From positions 1 to 7,266 of the forward strand of contig NZ_JH378842.1 of assembly GCF_000235445.1 (NCBI RefSeq): a DNA stretch of 7,266 bases, given 5' to 3'. The position numbers and the translations under genes are program-made. Every line of letters begins with the position of its first letter. The first letter of the stretch is position 1. Source of the stretch: Johnsonella ignava ATCC 51276. GTDB taxonomy: Bacteria > Bacillota > Clostridia > Lachnospirales > Lachnospiraceae. The notes under the pieces are model-generated. The model was not told where the DNA came from. It saw nothing but the letters and a program-made list of their open reading frames with translations, and did not search any database. This document shows positions 1 through 5,687 of the stretch, piece after piece.

Positions 1-370
1 GATCGTCATATAACCATGTTCTTGCCATCGAACCCTGCAAAAAGACTCTGGACAGTCAGAGATTGTCAGCACAGATATTATCCTGCATAGTGATCAGGGA
101 AGTCAATATACATCGAAGGCTTTTACTGAATTCTGTGAGAAAAACAGCATCACACAGAGCATGAGCAAGGCAGGCTATCCATATGACAATGCACCAATGG
201 AAAGGTATTTTAATACTCTGAAAAATGAAGAGATATATCTTCACCATTACCATGAGGAACAGGAGTTATATGATGCTGTTGAGGATTTTGCATACATAAA
301 GTATAACCATGTACGTCCCCATGCCTATAACGGATATCGCACTCCCTTTGAGGCACGGTATGCTGTATAA
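1..370 (+). pseudogene. IS3-family transposase (OrfB), C-terminal part, frameshifted
   Basis: This is the C-terminal part of an IS3-family DDE transposase (integrase core), which would cut and join IS ends. From position 59 the frame is clean. It carries HSDQGSQY, with the second catalytic Asp at 92-94, and NAPMERYFNTLK, with the catalytic Glu at 200-202. Exactly 35 residues separate them, as expected for D(35)E. NHVRPHAYNGYRTPFEA near the end is the usual family C-terminus, and TAA is at 368-370. Upstream of 59 the homology jumps frame: DRHIT in frame 1 (1-15), LAI in frame 3 (21-29), RTLQK in frame 2 (29-43), TLDSQ in frame 3 (45-59), then EIVSTDII in frame 2. A TAA at 11-13 also interrupts frame 2. 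The first catalytic Asp and the N-terminus lie outside the window. The copy is almost certainly non-functional unless the frameshifts are assembly errors. Confidence 0.9.
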
Positions 371-405
371 AAATCAGTCGCAAGTGTTACAAAAATGCTT
401 GACCA
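1..405 (+). mobile_element. IS3-family insertion sequence, right (3') end
   Basis: The element enters from the left edge with its transposase reading toward the right. The bases after the stop codon include CAAGTGTTACAAAAATGC (381-398) followed by TTGACCA. This resembles the terminal inverted repeat of IS3-type elements, which end in CA. I therefore place the right end near 405, where IS110-type coding sequence begins immediately. The left inverted repeat is not in the window, so neither the repeat nor a target-site duplication can be confirmed. Confidence 0.6.
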
Positions 406-989
406 CTACAAATCTTCTTTCAGATGCATCTAAAGGTCGATATGGTAAAGATACCGCCATAACTTTCAGGGAAGCTGCAAGGGCTTCTATCGGCTCAAAT
501 ATGCCAGCCAAATCTCTTGAACTAAAACACACCATCAAGTTGATACTGGAACTTGGTTCTGAGATTGATGAAATCGAAAATGAAATCAAAATTATCATGG
601 ATGAAATTAATTCTCCAATTCTCAGTATTCCAGGTATCAACTATCGTATGGGCGCTATGATCATTGCCGAGATTGGTGACTTCAGTCGCTTTGATTCTCC
701 TGATAAAATCTTAGCTTATGCCGGGTTTTCACCATCAACATATCAATCCGGACAACTGGATGGTGCTTACGCTCATATGAAAAAACGTGGATCCAGATAC
801 CTCCGATATGCCCTGTACAATGCAGCCAAGTATGTTTGCCACTGGGATTCAACATTTGCAGGGTATCTTGCCAGAAAACGTGCTGAAGGCAAGCACTATA
901 ACGTTGCCCTATCACATGCTGTAAAAAAACTTCTTCGAGTCATTTACCATCTTGAAAAATCGAATCAGCAATACATCAAATCAGCTTAA
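399..989 (+). pseudogene. IS110-family transposase, C-terminal fragment
   Basis: About 195 residues belong to the C-terminal half of an IS110/IS116/IS902 transposase. The Transposase_20 region runs roughly from 609 to 860: SIPGINYRMGAMIIAEIGDF, then FDSPDKILAYAGFSPS, then YQSG with a serine codon at 747-749, then KKRGSRYLRYALYNAAK. The serine of the SG motif is the likely nucleophile of this family (family knowledge). The N-terminal RuvC-like DEDD domain, roughly the first half of a normal protein of about 400 residues, is missing. IS110-like sequence starts around LTTTNLLSDASKGRYGKDTA at 399, directly after the IS3 end. An open frame runs back through the IS3 tail to ATG codons at 360 and 309, but that leading part is IS3 DNA in the wrong frame. 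The fragment is presumably inactive. The missing half may lie beyond the IS3 copy, to the left of the window. Confidence 0.88.
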
Positions 990-1166
990 TTAATACTTAT
1001 TCAATACTCCTTTTTGATCACCTATCATGATGCTCTTTTTGTCATGCAGTTTTCAAAGTGCAAGGAACTCTAACTGTATGCCGAATATATCTAAAATACA
1101 TTTCTGTACTTTATTCAATAAATATCATTTTAAGGCTTGACTTTTAATAGTTAGTCTTTCTTTGCA
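990..1166. other. Non-coding stretch, likely IS110 right end plus flank
   Basis: No convincing gene is seen here on either strand. The first 80 or so bases after the transposase stop are probably the 3' non-coding end of the IS110 copy. The exact boundary cannot be seen, because IS110 elements usually lack terminal inverted repeats. In the classical IS110 group the bridge RNA is encoded upstream of the transposase, so it is not expected here, and I see no obvious structured RNA. Confidence 0.4.
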
Positions 1167-1205
1167 ACAAAAAATGACGATTAGTGATTTTTTCCAATCG
1201 TCATT
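1167..1205 (-). terminator. Intrinsic terminator of the DUF1016 nuclease gene
   Basis: A perfect 10-bp inverted repeat, AATGACGATT at 1173-1182 and AATCGTCATT at 1196-1205, encloses a 13-base loop. Read on the minus strand, the hairpin runs directly into TTTTTTGTTGC, giving the U-tract of a Rho-independent terminator. It lies about 30 bases after the stop codon of the nuclease gene, in the expected orientation. Confidence 0.8.
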
Positions 1206-1235
1206 AGCCAATATTTATTCATTTCTTTGATCTTT

Positions 1236-2351
1236 TTAATTATCCGTATCTATTTCTTTGATCTTTTTCTCTATTTCTTCAATACTCGGCAAACTGCTCT
1301 TATATTCTGCTTCAAGTAATTTAGTAATCTCATATTTGCTTATACTTATAGGTTGCGATATTTGTTCTAATGAATATTCACAAACGACATCGTTTTTATC
1401 CTTGCAAATAAGAAGCCCAATCGTAGCATTATCTCTATCAGTTTTTAGCTCTCTATTCACTGCTGTTACATAGAAATTAAGCTGTCCTAAATGTTCCGGC
1501 TTAAACTTCTCCGCTTTCAGTTCTATAACAATGTAAGAATGGAGTTTCAAATTGTAAAACAGTAAATCAATATAAAAATCATCCCCATTTATATTTATGT
1601 GATATTCTTTGCCTATGTAGGCAAATCCCTCGCCAAGTTCAAGTAAAAAATCAGAAATCTTGTCAACCAGTTCTTTTTGAAGTTCCCTTTCATCATATCC
1701 TTCACGAATGGTAAGAAAATCAAAATTATATGGATCTTTTAATGTCTGTCTTGCAAGATCTGATTGCAAAGCGGGTAACCTTTTTTCAAAGTTTGTTATA
1801 GATTTTCCTTCCCTGCCATATAATCCACTTTCAATTTGATGTACAAGTACATTCCTACTCCATCCGTTCTCAATAGTTTTATCAACATAATATATGGCTT
1901 CATCAATGGTCTTGCACTTATTTATTATCCTTTGATTATGTCCCCAAGGTATCTGTTTAATATGGTTGATAACTCTTTCATCAAATTGGGCTACAGGCTG
2001 TAGTCCTTTTGAATTTCTGTCGTTATTTTCTATTTCGGCTACACCTTGTAGCCCTTTTATATAAAATGAATACCATCTTCTGATATACTTAATATTTGTT
2101 TCAGAAAAACCTTTCATATCAGGAAATTCTTTTTGTAAATCTTTAGCTAACGATTTTATAAAGGCATCTCCCCATGAATGTTGTTCTTGATTTTTTACAA
2201 TGTATTCTCCCAAAGTCCAATATAAATCTAACAACTCATAATTTACCTTTATTGCAGCTTTAAGTTGGCTACTTCTTACTTTCTCTTTTAACTCTGACAA
2301 TAGCTTTTTATACTCACTATCACTTGTGATAGACAGCTCTTTATTATCCAA
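1236..2351 (-). CDS. DUF1016 / YhcG-type PDDEXK nuclease family protein
   Basis: This 371-residue protein has the normal two-part layout of the family. An N-terminal helical DUF1016 region covers about 12-165, with LYWTLGEYIV at 43-52, GFSETNIKYIRRWY at 81-94 and IPWGHN at 134-139. A C-terminal PDDEXK fold covers about 205-345. The putative catalytic signature is Asp262 in FYIDLLFYN, Glu277-Leu-Lys279 in VIELKAEKF, and Gln290 to Tyr294 in GQLNFY, so the nuclease core looks intact. The in-frame start is TTG at 2349-2351. GGAGGT lies seven bases upstream, and the nearby ATG (2356-2358) is out of frame and abuts the GGAGGT. The family is common on mobile elements and near restriction loci, and its exact function is unsettled. 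Here it stands alone between IS debris and the replication module, with its own promoter and terminator. A defence or nucleic-acid-processing role is inference. Confidence 0.9.
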   Translation of the reverse strand: MDNKELSITSDSEYKKLLSELKEKVRSSQLKAAIKVNYELLDLYWTLGEYIVKNQEQHSWGDAFIKSLAKDLQKEFPDMKGFSETNIKYIRRWYSFYIKGLQGVAEIENNDRNSKGLQPVAQFDERVINHIKQIPWGHNQRIINKCKTIDEAIYYVDKTIENGWSRNVLVHQIESGLYGREGKSITNFEKRLPALQSDLARQTLKDPYNFDFLTIREGYDERELQKELVDKISDFLLELGEGFAYIGKEYHININGDDFYIDLLFYNLKLHSYIVIELKAEKFKPEHLGQLNFYVTAVNRELKTDRDNATIGLLICKDKNDVVCEYSLEQISQPISISKYEITKLLEAEYKSSLPSIEEIEKKIKEIDTDN

Positions 2352-2358
2352 AGGTCAT

Positions 2359-2364
2359 ACCTCC
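2359..2364 (-). promoter_or_regulatory. Ribosome binding site that fixes a TTG start
   Basis: On the minus strand GGAGGT is followed by seven bases and then TTG (2351-2349), which opens the nuclease frame. The ATG at 2358-2356 touches the Shine-Dalgarno sequence and is in another frame, so TTG is the only sensible start. Confidence 0.75.
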
Positions 2365-2383
2365 TCACTCATAATAATACTTA

Positions 2384-2393
2384 ATTATACCAA
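2384..2393 (-). promoter_or_regulatory. Probable promoter (extended -10) of the nuclease gene
   Basis: On the minus strand TTGGTATAAT contains a consensus -10 (TATAAT, 2384-2389) preceded by TGG, an extended -10. It ends 20 bases upstream of the GGAGGT ribosome binding site. No good TTGACA-like -35 lies 16-18 bases upstream, which is tolerable with an extended -10. It suggests the nuclease is transcribed independently of the module to its right. Confidence 0.55.
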
Positions 2394-2526
2394 ACCTATC
2401 AATATTTTTCATCTGCTAATTTCCTTCAAGTTGAGTTTTAAAGCTTAATTTTTATCTTAGGTACACTTTGATACCTCTTTTAGTCTTAACGCTCTAAAAA
2501 TGCCTTTACACCGCCTTGTATGATAG

Positions 2527-2682
2527 CTATAAATGTTCCCCCTTGTCATAATCTTCAAAAGTTGGAATCTTGCCGGTCTTTTTCTGTGATAGTTTATCCT
2601 TGTCTTGCTCATAACAGTTAAGGATAGTTACATAGTGGTCTTGATAGGTCTTTCCGGTACTCTTGATATATCTTGAAAGCTT
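2527..2682 (-). pseudogene. In-frame C-terminal remnant of the replisome organizer
   Basis: After the TGA at 2683-2685 the same frame stays open for 51 codons to a TAG at 2527-2529. The product begins KLSRYIKSTGKTYQDHYVT, then has LNCYEQDKDK and ends KIPTFEDYDKGEHL. This looks like the normal C-terminus of such replication proteins, which often end in a helical stretch about a stretch of DNA-binding or loader-binding residues. No usable start codon or ribosome binding site begins this part, so it is not a separate gene. The nonsense codon appears to have cut one ancestral protein of about 235 residues into a 183-residue product plus this untranslated tail. Confidence 0.75.
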
Positions 2683-3234
2683 TCAAATCATCATATCGGT
2701 ATGACCTTGCAGCTTATCTTTCAGCTTTCGGTATTCTTCATCGGTTAATCGAATATTTTTATATTCTCCGTAAAAAGAAAAGGGGGTATCCTGTTCTACT
2801 CTCCCCTTATCTATACTAACCTTATCTAATCTACCCTTATCTATACTGGGTTGACCACTTGTCAACCGCTCCGCAACCAAATGACAACCAACCTCTTTGA
2901 TATACATTCCGTTTTTAGTTTGGGATAGGCTCTGCACCTCGTTTTCATATAAGGTCGGTTTATATCTGTCTTTACGGATAAAGTTGTTGATTTTCCAATG
3001 CGTAATGACGATAATTCCTTGTTCAAAGACAATCACAAAGCCTTTGGCAATAAGTATTTTCAGGTCATCTTCATTCGCTCCGATAATCTTGATGATTTTC
3101 TTGGGGTTATTTACAAAGCCGTCATCATCTGCTCGCATCGATAGATGAAAATATAGGCATTGACTACTTAAAGGCATGTCTAAAAATAAGTCGCTATCTA
3201 CTATCTTGAGTGAAAACATTCTTTTATCTGCCAT
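2683..3234 (-). CDS. Phage-type replisome organizer / replication initiator, prematurely stopped
   Basis: The 183-residue product starts MADKRMFSLKIVDSD and continues PLSSQCLYFHLSMRADDDGF (21-40), IIGANEDDLKILIAKGF (50-66) and HWKINNFIRKDRYKPTLY (79-96). This is the winged-helix N-terminal domain of replisome organizers found in Firmicutes phages and integrative elements, which would bind an origin and recruit a helicase or its loader. I chose ATG 3232-3234 because AGGAG lies about six bases upstream and the family normally begins here; an in-frame ATG at 3316-3318 lacks such support. Residues 129-146 are a variable linker with SIDKGR twice, encoded by 15-bp repeats. The protein ends at TGA 2683-2685 just after YGEYKNIRLTDEEYRKLKDK (155-174), but conserved-looking sequence continues in frame to 2527. 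Loss of the C-terminal domain could disable loader recruitment. It follows the relaxase in the same direction. Confidence 0.82.
   Translation of the reverse strand: MADKRMFSLKIVDSDLFLDMPLSSQCLYFHLSMRADDDGFVNNPKKIIKIIGANEDDLKILIAKGFVIVFEQGIIVITHWKINNFIRKDRYKPTLYENEVQSLSQTKNGMYIKEVGCHLVAERLTSGQPSIDKGRLDKVSIDKGRVEQDTPFSFYGEYKNIRLTDEEYRKLKDKLQGHTDMMI
2804..2848. repeat. Three tandem 15-bp units in the linker of the replisome organizer
   Basis: CCCTTATCTATACT occurs at 2804-2817 and again at 2834-2847, exactly 30 bases apart. A diverged unit, ACCTTATCTAATCT, sits between them at 2819-2832. Because 15 is a multiple of three, the frame is kept and the units encode SIDKGR-type residues. Copy number probably varies between relatives by slippage in a flexible linker. 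Confidence 0.75.
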
Positions 3235-3258
3235 TTTTCTCTCCTCTCTTAGTTTTTT

Positions 3259-3285
3259 AAGGATGTCGTGATTTACGACACCCTT
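3259..3285. other. Hairpin upstream of the replisome organizer ribosome binding site
   Basis: Bases 3259-3269 pair with 3275-3285 around a five-base loop. The only imperfect pair is A3263/C3281, which becomes a U-G wobble in the minus-strand RNA. The hairpin ends about ten bases upstream of the GAGAGGAG ribosome binding site. In the minus direction it is followed by an A-run, so it is not a terminator for the relaxase transcript. In the plus direction CGTTTTTG follows, so it could stop opposing transcription. It could also influence translation or mRNA processing. Confidence 0.5.
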
Positions 3286-3314
3286 CGTTTTTGATGTTAT
3301 CCCATTTCGGGACT

Positions 3315-3566
3315 TCATCTTTCCTCGTTCCTATAATAGTCCTTTGTCCTTTCCTTTCGTTTTTCATAAGCTTCCTGTTGCTCCTGATATTTCTTAATCT
3401 GAGCAATGACACTTGGTTTTTCTCCTCTCTTGATTGCCTTGTCAATCTCAATGGATAGGTCTATGCCATAATCCTCATTAACGGTTTTGACTGCATATTT
3501 GATATGGTTGATACTTTCATATTCTTCTTTGATTGATTGAGATTGATGGTTTAAGTTCTTTATCTC
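3315..3566 (-). pseudogene. In-frame C-terminal remnant of the MobA/MobL relaxase
   Basis: Directly after the relaxase TAA (3567-3569) the same frame continues for about 82 codons to TGA at 3315-3317. It reads EIKNLNHQSQSIKEEYES, then NHIKYAVKTVNEDYGIDLS, then KAIKRGEKPSVIAQIKKYQ, and ends in a highly charged tail (KRKERTKDYYRNEER). It has no ATG, no ribosome binding site and no gap from the relaxase, so it is best read as the original C-terminus of the relaxase, cut off by one nonsense codon. If it is translated at all, that would need stop readthrough. Confidence 0.78.
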
Positions 3567-4955
3567 TTATTCAAGGCTTTGGATTTCTTTTTTCCAGTCC
3601 TTTATCTTGATAGCCGATGAGCCTGTTATCTTTTCAAGGATTGCCCTTGCTCTTTTATATTTATCTATCTCATCTTTATGAGAATTGTAAAAACTGTCTT
3701 TGAATAGGGATTTACTGTTCCATTCTTCAAAGACTTGTTTGTTATCTTTGATGATGTCTGCATAGATAAAGCATTTATTTAAGTTTTCTATTCTTGCAGT
3801 TTTCGCCTTGATGTCTTGACTAATCTTCTTATTTTGGGATTGTAACGTGCTTATCTTTTCTTGTAGGTCGGCTATGGTTTTAAGATTATTGTCTTTCAGA
3901 TATATTCTTGCCTTTGAAAATCGTCTTAGGTCTGCACCTATCTTCTTATTACTTACATAGGGATTCAACTTTCTTGCTTTTTCTCCCAGTAAGTCATAAT
4001 AAATACTGATGTACTCATAGAGATTAAAGAGTTCCGCTTTGTTCTCATATTCTTCTTTTTTCTCTTGTTTGTATTCATCATATTTTACTTGCAGACTCCC
4101 AAGTAACGAACCTATCCAAGATGTAAGTTTTGATAGTTCTGCTTTTAACTTCTTAAATTCTAAGTTCAAGGCAATGATTTTTCTGTTTTGATTTCCTCTT
4201 TCTGTCTGTATGCCTTTTTTCTCCATTTGGTAGCTGCTTGTTCCTAAATGGATTTGCGGGAGTTCTTCTCTGCCTTGTTTTTCAAAGGTGCGTGGATCAA
4301 TTCTCTTTTGGATATTATTCCTTGCCAAATATTCATTTGCTTTCTTTGAAAAGTTTTCTCTCCACTCTTTTGCTTTGTCAGGTTCGTTCCAATCATTCAG
4401 ATTTACTTTTCTTGATTTATAGTTTCCGCTTTTTAATTTTATCTTTTCTCCATTTTCATCAAGGATATATTCTTTTCTGCATTTCGGTTTCCATTTTCCC
4501 TCACTATCCATTTCTCTTAGGGTAAGTAGAATATGAGCATGTGGTTGTTCTTCATGATCGCTTGCCATAGGATTATGAATATTACAGTCCGCTATCATAC
4601 CTTTAGAAGTAAAGTTCTCTTCTATAAATTCACTGATGAGTTTTATCCTATCTTCCTCATTTAATTCTCTTGGAAGTGTAAAAAGCAGATTTCTTGCAAG
4701 TTGTGAATTTTTACTTTTCTCTATTTTTTCTACTTCATTCCAAAGATATTCTCTGTCGGAAAACTCTTTTGGGATATGTTCCGGCAGAAATATTTTTGAA
4801 AATACAAGGTCTTCTTTTTTAGAATAGTCATGTGTTTTTCCATAGTATTCATCTTTTAATTTATCTCTTGCATTATATGCAGCTTTTGCAATTACGCTAT
4901 GTCCCTTTGACCTTGTAACAATATCTACATGGGTATGCAAACTTTTGATTTCCAT
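3567..4955 (-). CDS. MobA/MobL family (MobQ-type) relaxase, C-terminus lost to a nonsense codon
   Basis: Relaxases of this family nick one strand at oriT, bind the 5' end covalently and lead DNA transfer. The 462-residue product has the family layout. Tyr27 in AAYNARDKL is the probable nucleophile. WNEVEKIEKSKNSQLARNLL is at 72-91 and LPREL at 94-98. The metal-binding histidine motif HNPMASDHEEQPHAHILLT spans 127-145, with His134, His139 and His141. DPRTFEKQGREELPQIHLG at 220-238 closes the nuclease domain. A lysine- and glutamate-rich, coiled-coil-prone region follows. The ATG has AAGGAG nine bases upstream. The frame stops at TAA 3567-3569 within EIQSLE, but continues convincingly for about 82 more codons, so the ancestral protein was about 545 residues. 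Catalytic residues are all present, so nicking may survive. The probable oriT lies just upstream, and DUF3847 is the preceding gene. Confidence 0.92.
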   Translation of the reverse strand: MEIKSLHTHVDIVTRSKGHSVIAKAAYNARDKLKDEYYGKTHDYSKKEDLVFSKIFLPEHIPKEFSDREYLWNEVEKIEKSKNSQLARNLLFTLPRELNEEDRIKLISEFIEENFTSKGMIADCNIHNPMASDHEEQPHAHILLTLREMDSEGKWKPKCRKEYILDENGEKIKLKSGNYKSRKVNLNDWNEPDKAKEWRENFSKKANEYLARNNIQKRIDPRTFEKQGREELPQIHLGTSSYQMEKKGIQTERGNQNRKIIALNLEFKKLKAELSKLTSWIGSLLGSLQVKYDEYKQEKKEEYENKAELFNLYEYISIYYDLLGEKARKLNPYVSNKKIGADLRRFSKARIYLKDNNLKTIADLQEKISTLQSQNKKISQDIKAKTARIENLNKCFIYADIIKDNKQVFEEWNSKSLFKDSFYNSHKDEIDKYKRARAILEKITGSSAIKIKDWKKEIQSLE

Positions 4956-5041
4956 TGTCTTTTTCTCCTTTATCTGTTTTCAATTTTGAGATTTTACTAT
5001 CCTAATGTTCAGGTAGTATCTTCGCTCCCTTTTTCAAAGGG

Positions 5042-5076
5042 CGCAAAGATACACCGTTTGACTACGGTGCTTTGCG
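5042..5076. other. Candidate oriT hairpin upstream of the relaxase
   Basis: A long inverted repeat: CGCAAAG (5042-5048) pairs with CTTTGCG (5070-5076), and CACCGT (5052-5057) pairs with ACGGTG (5064-5069). There is a three-base bulge (ATA) and a six-base loop (TTGACT). It lies about 90 bases upstream of the relaxase start, in a stretch with no gene and higher GC than its surroundings. That is where MobQ-type systems usually carry oriT. The sequence beside the inner arm (CTTTGCGTTCCT) could hold the nick site, but the nick position cannot be assigned from sequence alone. Confidence 0.6.
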
Positions 5077-5140
5077 TTCCTGCGGAAAGCTTATAGCAAA
5101 GCTCAAGGAAACAAAAACGCTAAAGCATTTTTATTTGTTC

Positions 5141-5159
5141 AAGGGGGCTACTCCCCCTT
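5141..5159. repeat. GC-rich 7-bp inverted repeat in the oriT region
   Basis: AAGGGGG (5141-5147) and CCCCCTT (5153-5159) form a perfect stem with a five-base loop (CTACT). Neither strand has a U-tract after it, so it is not a standard terminator. Its position between the oriT hairpin and the long hairpin at 5172 suggests a structural element or a binding site for a relaxosome protein. Confidence 0.55.
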
Positions 5160-5171
5160 AAACCCCTGTGA

Positions 5172-5215
5172 ACTTTGTTTTTTGTAGATTTTTCAAATCC
5201 ACAAAAAAGCAAAGT
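5172..5215. repeat. Long 19-20 bp imperfect hairpin, possible oriT or regulatory element
   Basis: Bases 5172-5191 pair with 5195-5215 across a three-base loop. The stem has one bulged base (G5209) and one mismatch (A5186/C5200), which is a G-U wobble in minus-strand RNA. No U-tract follows on either strand. Its right arm shares bases 5210-5215 with the terminator stem at 5210-5236, so the two structures exclude each other. It may be part of oriT at the DNA level or act in the relaxase leader RNA. Confidence 0.6.
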
Positions 5216-5236
5216 GTTAAAATGTTTCTCACTTTG
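5202..5236 (-). terminator. Intrinsic terminator after the DUF3847 gene
   Basis: On the minus strand CAAAGTG (5236-5230) and CACTTTG (5216-5210) form a 7-bp stem with a 13-base loop, followed at once by CTTTTTTGTG. It lies about 35 bases beyond the DUF3847 stop codon. It would separate DUF3847 transcription from the relaxase unless read through. The stem is short and AT-rich, so termination may be partial. Confidence 0.6.
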
Positions 5237-5271
5237 CTCCATCTCAATTCCTAATACATTTTCTGTTTTTC

Positions 5272-5646
5272 TTATTCTTCCTCTGTCGGTTCTTCAAAAT
5301 CATCATTTACGTTTTCTTCTTCAAGATTTGGATTTTCTTCTAAGGAGATTTCTTTTTCTCTTAAATGAATTTCTGTAAGTTCTTTTAGCTTTTCTCTATT
5401 CCTATTATCAGAAAGTACATAATCTAAAAAGGCATAGATTAAATCATTATCTGTATTTTCTTCTACTCCGGTTATCTGTTTTTCAAATTTCTCAAACACG
5501 CCACCTTTTTCTACTTTTCGTTTCGTGTCCGCCTTTCTTTTTAGCTGTGATTTCTTTTGTCTTAGTTGCTTGATTTTGTTTTCCGCCTGTTCTTTTTTCT
5601 TAGTTTCTTTTTCCAACTGGCTCATTACATTTTCTAACTCTTTCAT
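5272..5646 (-). CDS. DUF3847 family coiled-coil protein, putative relaxosome accessory
   Basis: A 124-residue, very charged protein. Residues 1-35 are a heptad-like coiled coil rich in Lys, Glu and Gln. A basic segment follows, KKSQLKRKADTKRKVEKGG at 31-49, running into VFEKFEKQ. Similar basic segments typify DUF3847 proteins, which are encoded next to MobA/MobL relaxases on Firmicutes mobile elements. Residues 65-98 look helical, and the tail (about 101-124) is acidic, ending EEPTEEE. The basic part could contact DNA; a MobC-like role of helping the relaxase at oriT is inference from position. GGAGG lies eight bases before the ATG. The gene is in the same direction as the relaxase, with the 316-base oriT region between them. 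The family call rests on motif and context. Confidence 0.75.
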   Translation of the reverse strand: MKELENVMSQLEKETKKKEQAENKIKQLRQKKSQLKRKADTKRKVEKGGVFEKFEKQITGVEENTDNDLIYAFLDYVLSDNRNREKLKELTEIHLREKEISLEENPNLEEENVNDDFEEPTEEE

Positions 5647-5687
5647 TTTTCATTCCTCCGTTTCAATATTGTTGCGTTCCAAATAAA

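Noticed and set aside
309..398. N-terminal extension of the IS110 frame back to ATG at 309 or 360
   Set aside because: This stretch is the IS3 transposase 3' end and IS end read in another frame. IS110 similarity begins only around 399.
990..1166. Bridge RNA of the IS110 element
   Set aside because: In the classical IS110 group the bridge RNA is encoded upstream of the transposase, and that end is missing. No convincing structured RNA is visible here.
2683..2685. TGA read as a sense codon (recoded genetic code)
   Set aside because: The relaxase is interrupted by TAA instead, TGA is a plausible normal stop at 3315-3317, and the IS remnants show ordinary decay. No sign of systematic TGA reassignment is seen.
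3235..3451. Minus-strand frames at 3257-3451 and the extension of the replisome organizer to 3318
   Set aside because: They overlap the relaxase C-terminal remnant and the intergenic hairpin. The family N-terminus and a good ribosome binding site place the organizer start at 3234, and the other frame is low-complexity basic sequence.
5141..5159. GC-rich hairpin as a Rho-independent terminator
   Set aside because: Neither strand has a U-tract directly after the stem.
4238..5378. Plus-strand frames opposite the relaxase and DUF3847 genes
   Set aside because: They are hydrophobic shadow frames antisense to well-supported genes, with no ribosome binding sites or recognisable motifs.
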